Below are positions 10,214 to 18,341 of a DNA stretch of 64,000 nt, one piece after another. Both the position numbers and the translations under genes were made by a program. The stretch comes from Clostridia bacterium (GTDB lineage Bacteria; Bacillota; Clostridia; Oscillospirales; Acutalibacteraceae), in contig JAFQON010000038.1 in NCBI GenBank assembly GCA_017403185.1, forward strand, positions 32,001-96,000. The letters run 5' to 3'. The notes beneath the pieces were generated by a model. The model saw only the letters and a list, made by a program, of their open reading frames with translations, had not been told where the DNA came from and made no database searches. Numbering within the stretch: the stretch's first letter is position 1; every line of letters starts with the position of its first letter.

Positions 10214-11467
10214 ATGCTTAATTATGATATAGTTGTTATCGGCGGCGGTCCTGCGGGCATGGCGGCAGCACTCAAAGCAAAAGAATGCGGAGTTGACAGC
10301 ATACTCATTCTTGAAAGAGCAGAAACTCTCGGCGGCATTCTTGAGCAGTGCATTCACACCGGCTTTGGTCTTCACTACTTCGGTGAAGAGCTTTCGGGTC
10401 CCGAATATGCAGACAGATTTATTCAGCTTGTTGACGAGCAGAAAATTGAATACAAAACAGATACAATGGCACTTGAAATAACAGAAAACAATATTGTTTA
10501 TGCCATTAACAAAACCGACGGTCTTCTTGAAATTCAGGCAAAGGCAATAATTCTTGCCATGGGCTGCCGTGAAAGGCCAAGAGGCGCACTCAACATTGCA
10601 GGCTCAAGAGCATCAGGCGTTATGAGTGCGGGTACAGCCCAGAAATATGTTAATATTGACGGCTATATGCCCGGCAAAAAGGTTGTTATTCTCGGCTCAG
10701 GCGACATCGGTCTTATTATGGCACGCCGCATGACCCTTGAAGGCGCGCAGGTCAAATGCGTATGTGAGCTTATGCCTTATTCAAGCGGTCTTACAAGAAA
10801 CATAGTTCAGTGCCTTGACGATTTCAATATTCCCCTTCATCTGAGCTGCACGGTTGTTAACATTCACGGCAAAGAAAGGGTTGAAGGCGTTACAATTGCA
10901 AAGGTTGACGAAAACCGCAGACCTATTCCCGGCACTGAAGAATATATTGAATGCGACACCCTTCTTCTCTCTGTCGGTCTTATCCCCGAAAACGAGCTTA
11001 CAAGAGCTGTAGGCATCAATCTTGACCCCGTCACAAGTGGTGCGGTTGTTGATGAATACAGAGAAACAAGCCACAAAGGTGTTTTTGCCTGCGGAAATGT
11101 TCTCCATGTTCATGACCTTGTTGACTATGTTACACTTGAAAGCCAGACTGCGGGTGAAGGCGCCGCAAGATATGTGCTCGGCAAAACAGAAGCTGCCGAA
11201 TACATCACCACTAAAGGAGTTAACGGAGTAAGATACATCGTTCCGCAGAAGGTAAATATCAGGAACAGCGGTGATGTCAAGCTCTACTTCAGAGTCGGTC
11301 AGGTTTATAAAAATGCCAAAACAGTTGTAAAATACAACGGTGAAGAAATCATCAGCAAAAAAAGACCGCGCCTTGCTCCCGGCGAAATGGAGAATGTTAT
11401 CATAAAAAATGATATGCTCAAAAATTTCGCTGAAGGCGGCGTAATTGAAATTTCGGTGGAGGTGTGA
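10214..11467 (+). CDS. NAD(P)/FAD-dependent oxidoreductase, partner of the GlpA-like protein
   Basis: 417 aa. The N-terminal FAD-binding motif is GGGPAG (10-15). A second dinucleotide fold, GSGDIG, sits mid-protein (about 159), and an active-site-like LEQCIHTGFG follows the first fold. The family resembles thioredoxin reductase or NADH oxidase subunits. In clostridial glp operons it is thought to pass electrons between NAD(P) and the GlpA-like subunit. It lies between the glpA-like gene and the DUF1667 gene with 3-10 nt gaps, so it is very likely one operon and one complex. Confidence 0.85.
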   Translation: MLNYDIVVIGGGPAGMAAALKAKECGVDSILILERAETLGGILEQCIHTGFGLHYFGEELSGPEYADRFIQLVDEQKIEYKTDTMALEITENNIVYAINKTDGLLEIQAKAIILAMGCRERPRGALNIAGSRASGVMSAGTAQKYVNIDGYMPGKKVVILGSGDIGLIMARRMTLEGAQVKCVCELMPYSSGLTRNIVQCLDDFNIPLHLSCTVVNIHGKERVEGVTIAKVDENRRPIPGTEEYIECDTLLLSVGLIPENELTRAVGINLDPVTSGAVVDEYRETSHKGVFACGNVLHVHDLVDYVTLESQTAGEGAARYVLGKTEAAEYITTKGVNGVRYIVPQKVNIRNSGDVKLYFRVGQVYKNAKTVVKYNGEEIISKKRPRLAPGEMENVIIKNDMLKNFAEGGVIEISVEV

Positions 11468-11470
11468 TTT

Positions 11471-11836
11471 ATGCAAAAAAATATTATTTGCGTAGCCTGC
11501 CCCATGGGCTGTGCGGTAACGGTTGAAATTGCCGAAAACGGCGATATTCTGTCCGTAACGGGCAACACCTGCAAAAGAGGCGACGCATATGCGAGAGCGG
11601 AATGCACAAATCCCGTAAGAAGCCTTGCCACAACCGTTAAAGTAAACGGCGGTATTCATAATGTTGTGCCCTGCAAATCAGCAGGTTCACTCCCTAAAGA
11701 TAAAATCATGGAGTGCATGAAAATAATCAATGCTGCTCAGGCTGAGGCCCCCGTTTCACTCGGCGATGTGCTTGTCAGCAATATACTTGATACGGGCGTT
11801 GATATTGTTGCTACAAACCACTGCCCTGCAAAATAA
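11471..11836 (+). CDS. DUF1667 domain-containing protein
   Basis: 121 aa. Cysteines are arranged as C7-x2-C10-x3-C14, C34 and C45, suggesting an Fe-S or zinc site, and the pattern resembles molybdopterin oxidoreductase N-termini. It is the third gene of the GlpA-like/oxidoreductase/DUF1667 operon and is followed by a strong terminator. Its exact role is unknown; an electron-transfer subunit is an inference from context. Confidence 0.85.
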   Translation: MQKNIICVACPMGCAVTVEIAENGDILSVTGNTCKRGDAYARAECTNPVRSLATTVKVNGGIHNVVPCKSAGSLPKDKIMECMKIINAAQAEAPVSLGDVLVSNILDTGVDIVATNHCPAK

Positions 11837-11842
11837 AAATAC

Positions 11843-11876
11843 AAACGGAGAAGTTTTGCCGCTTCTCCGTTTTCGT
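11843..11876 (+). terminator. Terminator of the glpA-like operon
   Basis: An 11-bp perfect stem (11843-11853 with 11862-11872), an 8-nt loop, then a T-rich tract. It lies directly after the DUF1667 stop. Confidence 0.85.
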
Positions 11877-11930
11877 TATTTTAATAAATTTTTTCGCCTT
11901 ATTTTTGCTGAATATGTAACAACTTATATA

Positions 11931-11959
11931 TTGATTTATTCAGGCGGATATTGTAGAAT
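11931..11959 (+). promoter_or_regulatory. Promoter of a small transcription unit
   Basis: TTGATT (11931-11936), exactly 17 nt, TAGAAT (11954-11959). It lies downstream of the glp-like terminator and upstream of a 32-codon ORF that has its own terminator, so it appears to drive a separate short transcript. Confidence 0.6.
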
Positions 11960-11994
11960 ACTTTACGATAAAATTAATACGGAGGAATTGATTG

Positions 11995-12093
11995 ATGCTT
12001 ATTTCAGCAAACAAAACATCTGCCTGCATCTGCTGCGATATAATCGCAACGGACCTTTCCTCTGTCTTTTCATTTGAAATATTGTCTTTTTAA
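11995..12093 (+). CDS. Predicted 32-aa small protein, unknown
   Basis: A small ORF of 32 codons. GGAGG (11981-11985) lies 9 nt before the ATG, a strong promoter lies upstream, and the stop codon overlaps the first bases of an intrinsic terminator stem. The peptide begins MLISANKTSACICCD, has three cysteines in CICC, and ends with a hydrophobic stretch. I recognise no family. A second reading frame across the same bases is also open, but its only nearby start (TTG at 11988) is too close to the SD. The transcript could instead be a small regulatory RNA. It precedes argF, but its terminator ends about 90 nt before the argF start and argF has its own promoter. Confidence 0.4.
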   Translation: MLISANKTSACICCDIIATDLSSVFSFEILSF

Positions 12094-12123
12094 CCGCCGT
12101 CATTTTGATTGGCGGTTTTTTCT
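12092..12123 (+). terminator. Terminator of the small transcription unit
   Basis: AACCGCC (12092-12098) pairs with GGCGGTT (12111-12117) around a 12-nt loop, followed by a T-run. The stop codon of the 32-aa ORF overlaps the first base pairs. It could alternatively act as an attenuator before argF. Confidence 0.8.
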
Positions 12124-12144
12124 TAACTTTTTTGTAAAAATATA

Positions 12145-12173
12145 TTTAAAAATCTGTAAATATATGTTATACT
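12145..12173 (+). promoter_or_regulatory. Promoter of argF-carB/dapF
   Basis: TTTAAA (12145-12150), 17 nt, TATACT (12168-12173), with TGT giving an extended -10. The leader to the argF start is about 32 nt and contains GGAGG. No clear ArgR operator palindrome was found. Confidence 0.55.
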
Positions 12174-12211
12174 GTACTGAATATGTTAATAATTGATTTT
12201 TGGAGGCATAT

Positions 12212-13117
12212 ATGAAGCACTTACTTAAGCTTATGGATTTGAGCACAAACGAAATCAATGAGATTCTCAATCTCGCAGATCAGCTCAAATACGAAAAAAG
12301 AAACGGAATTGAGCATCACCACCTCAAAGGCAAAACTCTCGGCATGATTTTTGCAAAATCATCCACAAGAACAAGAGTTTCATTTGAAGTAGGTATGTAT
12401 GACCTCGGCGGTATGGCACTTTTCCTCAGTTCGCATGACATTCAGCTCGGCAGAGGTGAGCCTGTTAATGATACTGCAAGAGTTCTTTCGGGCTACCTTG
12501 ACGGTATTATGATAAGAACCTTCGATCAAAGCGATGTTGAAACCCTCGCTGAGTACGGTTCAATCCCCATAATCAACGGTCTTACAGATTATTGCCACCC
12601 CTGCCAGGTGCTTGCAGACCTCATGACAATCCGTGAATTCAAGGGCGGCATAAAAGGCAACAAGCTTTGCTACATCGGTGACGGCAACAACATGGCTAAC
12701 TCACTCATCGTCGGCGGCATCAAGATGGGAATGGCAGTCAGCATCGGTTGCCCGGAAGGCTACAAGCCCGATGCGGAGATTATAAAATGGGCAAGCAAAA
12801 ACGGCGACTTTACCTGCACAACAGATGTTCTTGAAGCTGCGAAGGATGCTGATGTGCTTTACACTGATGTTTGGGCATCAATGGGTCAGGAAGCTGAAGC
12901 CGAAGAAAGAAAGAAAATATTCAATGGCTACCAGATCAATGACGAGGTTATGGCAGTTGCAAAGAGTGATGCAATGGTTCTTCACTGCCTGCCCGCTCAC
13001 CGTGAAGAGGAAATCACAAACAAAGTTTTTGAAGCCCACGCAAAGGAAATTTTTGAAGAAGCCGAAAACAGACTTCACGCTCAGAAAGCTGTTCTCGTTA
13101 AGCTTATGAAAGACTAA
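12212..13117 (+). CDS. argF: Ornithine carbamoyltransferase
   Basis: 301 aa. Carbamoyl phosphate is bound by SSTRTRVSFE (50-59) and HPCQ (about 129). The ornithine-binding DVWASMGQE and the HCLPAHR motif (about 257) identify an OTCase rather than an aspartate carbamoyltransferase. It makes citrulline for arginine synthesis. ATG at 12212 is preceded by GGAGG. It is followed 21 nt later by the carbamoyl phosphate synthase large subunit, which supplies its substrate; the small subunit (carA) is not in the window. Confidence 0.95.
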   Translation: MKHLLKLMDLSTNEINEILNLADQLKYEKRNGIEHHHLKGKTLGMIFAKSSTRTRVSFEVGMYDLGGMALFLSSHDIQLGRGEPVNDTARVLSGYLDGIMIRTFDQSDVETLAEYGSIPIINGLTDYCHPCQVLADLMTIREFKGGIKGNKLCYIGDGNNMANSLIVGGIKMGMAVSIGCPEGYKPDAEIIKWASKNGDFTCTTDVLEAAKDADVLYTDVWASMGQEAEAEERKKIFNGYQINDEVMAVAKSDAMVLHCLPAHREEEITNKVFEAHAKEIFEEAENRLHAQKAVLVKLMKD

Positions 13118-13138
13118 TCACACAGGGGGTTTTTAAAT

Positions 13139-16100
13139 ATGCCAATCAATAAAAATATCAAAAAGGTAATGGTTATCGGTTCGGGCCCCATCGTAATCGG
13201 TCAGGCTGCCGAATTTGACTACGCCGGCACACAGGCCTGCCGTGTGCTCAAAGACGCAGGTCTTGATGTTGTTCTTGTTAACTCAAACCCTGCAACCATT
13301 ATGACTGACAAGGCTCTTGCTGATGAAATTTATCTTGAACCTCTCACTGCAGAAACCGTTAAAAGAATTATTGAAAAAGAAAAGCCCGACAGCCTTCTTG
13401 CCGGCCTCGGCGGTCAGACAGGTCTGACTATCGCAATGCAGCTGAGCAAGGACGGTTATCTTGACAGAATGGGCGTTAAGCTTCTCGGAACAAACGCAGA
13501 AGCTATTGATAAGGCTGAGGACAGAAAGATGTTCCGTGACACAATGGAATCAATCAATCAGCCCGTCATTCCCTCAGAAATTGCAAATGATGTTGAAACC
13601 GCTCTCGAAATTGCGGAGAAAATCGGTTATCCCATCATCATCCGTCCTGCATTCACCCTCGGCGGTGGCGGCGGCGGCGTTGCAAACAATGCAGACGAGC
13701 TTAAGGTTATTGCAAAAACAGGTCTTGACTTATCCCCCATCACTCAGGTGCTTGTTGAAAAGTATATTTTCGGCTGGAAAGAGATTGAATTCGAAACAAT
13801 GCGTGACAGTGCAGGCAACTGCGTAGCGGTCTGCAGCATGGAAAACTTCGACCCCGTAGGTATCCACACGGGCGACAGCATTGTTGCCGCTCCCGCTCTT
13901 TCACTCAAGCCCGAAGAGCTTGAAATGCTTCGCAAGGCATCGCTTGATATTGTTGAGGCTCTCGGCATTATCGGCGGCTGTAACTGCCAGTTTGCTCTTG
14001 ACCCGAACAGCATGGATTATGCCGTTATCGAGGTTAACCCCAGAGTTTCACGCTCATCGGCACTTGCAAGTAAAGCAACCGGCTACCCCATTGCAAAGGT
14101 TACTGCAATGCTCGCTCTCGGTCTTACTCTTGATGAAATAAAAAACGACGAAACAGGTCTCAACTGCGCAAAGTTTGAGCCCGATGTTAAATATATCGTT
14201 GTCAAGCTTCCGAAATGGCCTTTTGATAAGTTTGTTAACGCAAGCAGAAAGCTCGGCACACAGATGAAGGCAACAGGCGAAGTTATGTCAATCGGCCCTA
14301 CATTTGAAATGGCTATTATGAAAGCCGTAAGAGGTGCTGAGATTTCGCTTGACACTCTCAATGCCGCACCAAAATCGGATAAGCCTCTCAAAGAACGCCT
14401 TGCAGAAACAGACGATATGCGCTTGTTTGCTGTGTTTGAGGCAATCAAGAGCGGTATGTCAATTGAAGAAATTCATGATATAACAAAGATTACCGAATGG
14501 TTCCTTCTCAAGCTCAAGAATCTCGCAGATTTTGAAAAGTCAATTGAAAACGGCAATCTTGACGAAGAAAAATATATTCAGGGTAAACATTACGGCTATA
14601 CAGACGCAGCTCTCAAGCGCCTTTCAGGAGTGGACAAGCTCCCCGAGCACAAAGAGGCAGTCTATAAAATCGTTGATACCTGCTCAAGAAACTTCAACAC
14701 TGCAGCTCCTTACTTTTACTCAACATACGACATTGAATGCGAAGCAAGACCTCTTGCCGCAAAGAGCGATAAAGAAAAAATTATCGTTCTCGGCTCAGGC
14801 CCCATCAGAATCGGTCAGGGTATTGAATTTGACTATTCCTCAGTTCACTGCGTATGGACTCTTAAGGAACTCGGCTACGAAGTTGCAATTATCAACAACA
14901 ACCCTGAAACCGTTTCAACAGACTATGATACTGCAGACAGACTTTACTTTGAACCCCTTACTCCCGAAGATGTTATGAACATCATCAAAGTTGAAAATCC
15001 CATCGGCGTTGTTGTTGCCTTTGGCGGTCAGACAGCTATCAAGCTCACAAAGTATCTTGATGAAAACGGTATCAGAATTCTCGGCACATCGGCTGACGGC
15101 ATTGACACCGCCGAGGACAGAGAACGCTTTGACGCACTTCTCGAAAAGTTTGCAATCCGCAGACCCAAGGGTATGGGCGTTATGACAAAGCAGGAAGCTC
15201 TCAACGCCGCAAACACCCTCGGCTACCCCGTGCTTCTCCGTCCCTCATATGTTATCGGCGGTCAGAACATGACTATTGCTCATGAGGACAGCGATGTTGA
15301 AAGATACATGGATATCATCCTCTCGGGTGAAATCGAAAATCCCGTTCTTGTTGATAAATACATGATGGGTACAGAGCTTGAGGTTGATGTTATCTCTGAC
15401 GGCAAGGATGTTCTTATCCCGGGTATTATGGAGCATGTTGAGCGTGCAGGCGTACACAGCGGCGACTCAATAGCTGTTTATCCGCCCTACAACCTCAGCG
15501 ACAAGATGCGCGAAAACATCATTGATGTATCCGAAAAGCTCGCTCTTTCGCTCGGCACAAAGGGTCTTGTTAACATTCAGTATCTTATCTATCACAACCA
15601 GCTTTATGTTATTGAGGTTAACCCCAGAGCTTCAAGAACAATTCCTTATATCAGCAAGGTAACGGGCGTACCCATGGTTGACATTGCTTCAAAAGTAATG
15701 ATCGGTCAGTCGCTCAAAGACCTCGGCTACGGCACGGGACTTTATAAAACTCCCCCCTACTTCACTGTTAAGGTTCCCGTATTCTCATTCGAAAAACTTT
15801 CAGATGTTAACTCAATCCTCGGCCCTGAAATGAAGTCAACCGGTGAAGTTCTCGGTATTGGCAAAACCACTGCTGAAGCACTCTATAAAGGTCTTACCTC
15901 GGCAGGTTTCAAAATTCAGCTTCCCACGGCAGAGAAAAACATCGGCATTCTTCTCAGCGTTGACAGTCATGACCTTCTTGATGCCGTATCTCTTGCAAAG
16001 AAGCTTGATGACCTCAAGATAAATATTTACGCTACCAAAGAAACCGCAGATGCAATTTCACAGCTCGGTATTGATGTTGAATGTGTTCAGAGCAGAAATG

Positions 16101-17176
16101 ATGACTCGGAAATCTACAAGCTTCTTGAAAGCGGCAAGATTGACTATGTTGTTTATACAGGTGCTCTTCACGATTCAACAATGGGCGATTACATCGCTCT
16201 CCACAGAAGAGCAATCCAGCTTTCAATCGCCTGCATCACATCTCTTGACACCGCAAATGCTCTTGCAGATATTATTGCAAGCCGCTTCAATCAGCAGAAC
16301 ACAGAGCTTGTTGATATCAACAATATGCGTTCAGAAAGACAGACACTTAAGTTTGTGAAGATGGATGCTTCAGGCAATGACCACATCGTTATTGAAAACT
16401 TTGATAATTCAATCACCTGCCCCGAAAGCCTCTGCGTAAGCCTTTGCGACAGAAATCACGGCGTTGGCAGCGACGGCGTAATTCTTGTTGAAAAATCAGA
16501 TATCGCAGATGTCAAGATGAGAGTGTTCAACCTTGACGGCAGCGAAGGCAGAATGGGCGGCAACGCAATGCGCTCGGTTGCAAAATACGCTTATGACAAG
16601 GGCTATGTTACAAGCGAAACAATGACTATCGAAACAGCAAGCGGCGTTAAGAGCGTTGAGCTTTACACAATGGACGGTAAGGTAAGCTCGGTTTGTGCAA
16701 ATATGGGCAAGGCAGACCTCGAAAATGCCGTTACAAGCACCATAGGTACAAACAAGTTTATCAATTATCCCGTAACCATCGCTGGTGAAGAACATAACAT
16801 CACCTGTGTATCAATGGGCAATCCTCACTGTGTTGTTTTTGTACCCAGACTTGATACAATCGAAATAGAAAAGATTGGTCCCAAATTTGAAAAGGCTGAT
16901 ATTTTCGCTCATAGAGTCAACACCGAATTTGTAAGAGTTGTTAATGAAACCACACTCAAGATGCGAGTTTGGGAAAGAGGCAACGGAGAAACTCTTGCCT
17001 GCGGCACCGGCGCTTGTGCAGCGGTTGTTGCAGCGGTTGAAAACGGATTCTGCAAAAAGAATACCGATATCACCGTTAAGGTAAGAGGCGGCGACCTTAT
17101 TGTAAACTACGGCGATGACGGTGTGCTGCTCACGGGTGCAATTAAGCGTGTGTTTGAAGGCACGGTTGAATATTAA
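13139..17176 (+). CDS. carB: Carbamoyl phosphate synthase large subunit fused to a diaminopimelate epimerase-like domain
   Basis: One 1345-aa open frame. Residues 1 to about 1062 form a complete CarB: two ATP-grasp halves, each beginning with a glycine-rich VIGSGPIVIGQ or VLGSGPIRIGQ segment, an oligomerisation region between them, and a C-terminal MGS-like allosteric domain (about 930-1060). From about 1063 the sequence is DapF-like: FVKMDASGNDHIV, HGVGSDGVILV, GNPHCVVF and ERGNGETLACGTGACA. Met1063 has no ribosome-binding site, so the second part is truly fused. The DapF part keeps the second catalytic cysteine (C1288) but has MGGNAMRSV where DapF usually has a cysteine (position 1140 is Gly). 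CarB makes carbamoyl phosphate for argF upstream. The role of the DapF part is uncertain. Confidence 0.92.
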   Translation: MPINKNIKKVMVIGSGPIVIGQAAEFDYAGTQACRVLKDAGLDVVLVNSNPATIMTDKALADEIYLEPLTAETVKRIIEKEKPDSLLAGLGGQTGLTIAMQLSKDGYLDRMGVKLLGTNAEAIDKAEDRKMFRDTMESINQPVIPSEIANDVETALEIAEKIGYPIIIRPAFTLGGGGGGVANNADELKVIAKTGLDLSPITQVLVEKYIFGWKEIEFETMRDSAGNCVAVCSMENFDPVGIHTGDSIVAAPALSLKPEELEMLRKASLDIVEALGIIGGCNCQFALDPNSMDYAVIEVNPRVSRSSALASKATGYPIAKVTAMLALGLTLDEIKNDETGLNCAKFEPDVKYIVVKLPKWPFDKFVNASRKLGTQMKATGEVMSIGPTFEMAIMKAVRGAEISLDTLNAAPKSDKPLKERLAETDDMRLFAVFEAIKSGMSIEEIHDITKITEWFLLKLKNLADFEKSIENGNLDEEKYIQGKHYGYTDAALKRLSGVDKLPEHKEAVYKIVDTCSRNFNTAAPYFYSTYDIECEARPLAAKSDKEKIIVLGSGPIRIGQGIEFDYSSVHCVWTLKELGYEVAIINNNPETVSTDYDTADRLYFEPLTPEDVMNIIKVENPIGVVVAFGGQTAIKLTKYLDENGIRILGTSADGIDTAEDRERFDALLEKFAIRRPKGMGVMTKQEALNAANTLGYPVLLRPSYVIGGQNMTIAHEDSDVERYMDIILSGEIENPVLVDKYMMGTELEVDVISDGKDVLIPGIMEHVERAGVHSGDSIAVYPPYNLSDKMRENIIDVSEKLALSLGTKGLVNIQYLIYHNQLYVIEVNPRASRTIPYISKVTGVPMVDIASKVMIGQSLKDLGYGTGLYKTPPYFTVKVPVFSFEKLSDVNSILGPEMKSTGEVLGIGKTTAEALYKGLTSAGFKIQLPTAEKNIGILLSVDSHDLLDAVSLAKKLDDLKINIYATKETADAISQLGIDVECVQSRNDDSEIYKLLESGKIDYVVYTGALHDSTMGDYIALHRRAIQLSIACITSLDTANALADIIASRFNQQNTELVDINNMRSERQTLKFVKMDASGNDHIVIENFDNSITCPESLCVSLCDRNHGVGSDGVILVEKSDIADVKMRVFNLDGSEGRMGGNAMRSVAKYAYDKGYVTSETMTIETASGVKSVELYTMDGKVSSVCANMGKADLENAVTSTIGTNKFINYPVTIAGEEHNITCVSMGNPHCVVFVPRLDTIEIEKIGPKFEKADIFAHRVNTEFVRVVNETTLKMRVWERGNGETLACGTGACAAVVAAVENGFCKKNTDITVKVRGGDLIVNYGDDGVLLTGAIKRVFEGTVEY

Positions 17177-17180
17177 AAGC

Positions 17181-17224
17181 AAAAGAGATGTAAAAAACTT
17201 GCGTTTTTTACATCTCTTTTTTCA
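17181..17224. terminator. Bidirectional terminator
   Basis: A 17-bp perfect stem (17181-17197 with 17204-17220) around a 6-nt loop, A-rich on the left and T-rich on the right. It lies between the convergent carB/dapF and ECF genes and suits both directions. Confidence 0.92.
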
Positions 17225-17746
17225 TTTTCTCATAAGTTTTGTTTTCTTAAGCGCCATAACTATCAGCGGAATAATAATGAGGTGACAGATTATGCCGGGT
17301 ATTGCGTTTGTAAATGCGCCTGCGATAAAAGCGGTCATTCCGAATTCTGAGCCTGAGAGACCCGCCATTATATATCTCGCTATGCCCCATACAACACGCC
17401 CGCCAAGCATTGAAATAATTAACGACGGATAAATATAAATATTCTTTTTGGGTAATATATTATACATTATACCGCTCAGCAAACCGTAAGCTGCAAGCTC
17501 AAACGCCATTGCGGCAGCCATAGGATACATTACAGGCATTCCGAAAATCATACTCCTCATTATCGGTGCAATAAAACCTACCGCCAATCCGTATTGCCAA
17601 CCGCAAACAAAACCGCAAATCAGAACCGGAATGTGCATTGGTGCAAGAGCATTGCCAATCTGCTGTATGTTGCCCGTAATAATCGGCAAAACCAAACACA
17701 AAGCCAAACATAATGATGAAAAAGATAAATTTCTTATTGTTTTCAT
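17222..17746 (-). CDS. ECF transporter S component (substrate unknown)
   Basis: 174 aa with about five or six hydrophobic helices. LAPMHIPVLICGFVCGW and the following GLAVGFIAPIMRS are typical of one family of energy-coupling-factor substrate-binding subunits, which capture vitamins or similar micronutrients and share an energising T/A1/A2 module encoded elsewhere. ATG at 17746 has AAAGGAGAG just upstream; a TTG six codons earlier would place the SD inside the gene. It is preceded by a leader of about 130 nt with a terminator hairpin, so a ligand-sensing attenuator is likely. Thiamine, pantothenate or another vitamin are possible substrates; the sequence alone does not say which. Confidence 0.82.
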   Translation of the reverse strand: MKTIRNLSFSSLCLALCLVLPIITGNIQQIGNALAPMHIPVLICGFVCGWQYGLAVGFIAPIMRSMIFGMPVMYPMAAAMAFELAAYGLLSGIMYNILPKKNIYIYPSLIISMLGGRVVWGIARYIMAGLSGSEFGMTAFIAGAFTNAIPGIICHLIIIPLIVMALKKTKLMRK

Positions 17747-17875
17747 TTTTCTCTCCTTTTGCAAACAAAAGGCATCGGCCCCCTTGCGGAAGCTGATGCC
17801 TTCTTAGCACTATATGTTTATTAAATTTAATATATAAAGCTTATGCTTTTTTTGCACCTTGTGATGCAATGTGTT
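17747..17875 (-). promoter_or_regulatory. Leader RNA of the ECF gene, candidate riboswitch or attenuator
   Basis: The transcript should start near 17875. Going downstream I see a short hairpin (TTGCA with TGCAA), an A-rich stretch, and a stem AGCAT with GTGCT enclosing an AU-rich arm. A strong terminator hairpin (17802-17769) with a T-rich tail follows, ending about 15 nt before the SD. A GCTTT in the AU-rich arm can pair with AAGGC of the terminator, a possible antiterminator. It does not match TPP, preQ1, THF, cobalamin or T-box consensus elements that I can recognise. Confidence 0.5.
17769..17802 (-). terminator. Intrinsic terminator inside the ECF leader
   Basis: A 15-bp stem with one A.C mismatch and G.U pairs, closed by a GCAA tetraloop, followed on the minus strand by TTTTGTTTG. 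It lies between promoter and gene, so it should attenuate transcription unless prevented from folding. Confidence 0.75.
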
Positions 17876-17881
17876 GATTGC

Positions 17882-17910
17882 ATTTTATCACACAAAATAC
17901 GATTTGTCAA
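17882..17910 (-). promoter_or_regulatory. Promoter of the ECF transporter gene
   Basis: Minus strand TTGACA (17910-17905), 17 nt, TAAAAT (17887-17882) with TGA giving an extended -10. It is close to consensus and abuts the stop codon of the upstream DUF3842 gene. Confidence 0.8.
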
Positions 17911-18318
17911 TCACTCGGAAAGCTCTTTTATTTTTTTGACGGCACTTTCAATCATCTCAGAAACAGTAACATTCTCTATGCCCATTATATAGCTGTCACA
18001 TTTATTGACGGGAATAAGCACTCTGGCCGCATTGCTTGAACCGACGGCACTTGCCATTGAAGGAGAAATTTCTCCCATAAGCGCATCTGAAATAACAATG
18101 CCTATAGGGCCAACTATTATATCTGCTTTTCTGCAAGCAACAACAAGCGCATTTTCACCTGTTGCAGCCGCATCAGCTCCGCCCTTAAGCATCGCCTGCG
18201 TCGCAGTGCTGTTGGTGCCGATTGCAATTATTTCTGCATCTTTGATTTCCGCCGATATTCTTTCTACAAGCTGTCTGCCAAGCTTACCGCCCTGACCGTC
18301 AACCACAACTATTTTCAT
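17911..18318 (-). CDS. DUF3842 family protein
   Basis: 135 aa. A Rossmann-like N-terminus reads MKIVVVDGQGGKLGRQL, with later glycine-rich turns (GTNSTATQAMLKGGADAAATGEN). It resembles the clostridial family DUF3842, whose function is unknown; a nucleotide-binding role is only a guess from the fold. No membrane segment is present. SD GAGAGG precedes the ATG. It is the last gene of the long minus-strand block, 23 nt after spoVM. Confidence 0.75.
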   Translation of the reverse strand: MKIVVVDGQGGKLGRQLVERISAEIKDAEIIAIGTNSTATQAMLKGGADAAATGENALVVACRKADIIVGPIGIVISDALMGEISPSMASAVGSSNAARVLIPVNKCDSYIMGIENVTVSEMIESAVKKIKELSE

Positions 18319-18341
18319 TATGTTACCTCTCAGTTAATATG

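Noticed and set aside
10781-11659. A 292-codon open frame on the minus strand, antisense to the FAD oxidoreductase and DUF1667 genes
   Set aside because: Fully inside two well-supported genes on the other strand, odd composition (Phe/Asn/Cys rich), no SD and no recognisable domain; it is a mirror of codon usage.
12178-12194. ArgR-box-like TGAATATGTTAATAATT before argF
   Set aside because: Only the left half resembles an ARG box; there is no matching right half and the region is generally AT-rich.
17803-17875. Match of the ECF leader to preQ1, TPP or THF riboswitches
   Set aside because: None of their conserved core sequences is present; kept only as an unassigned leader.
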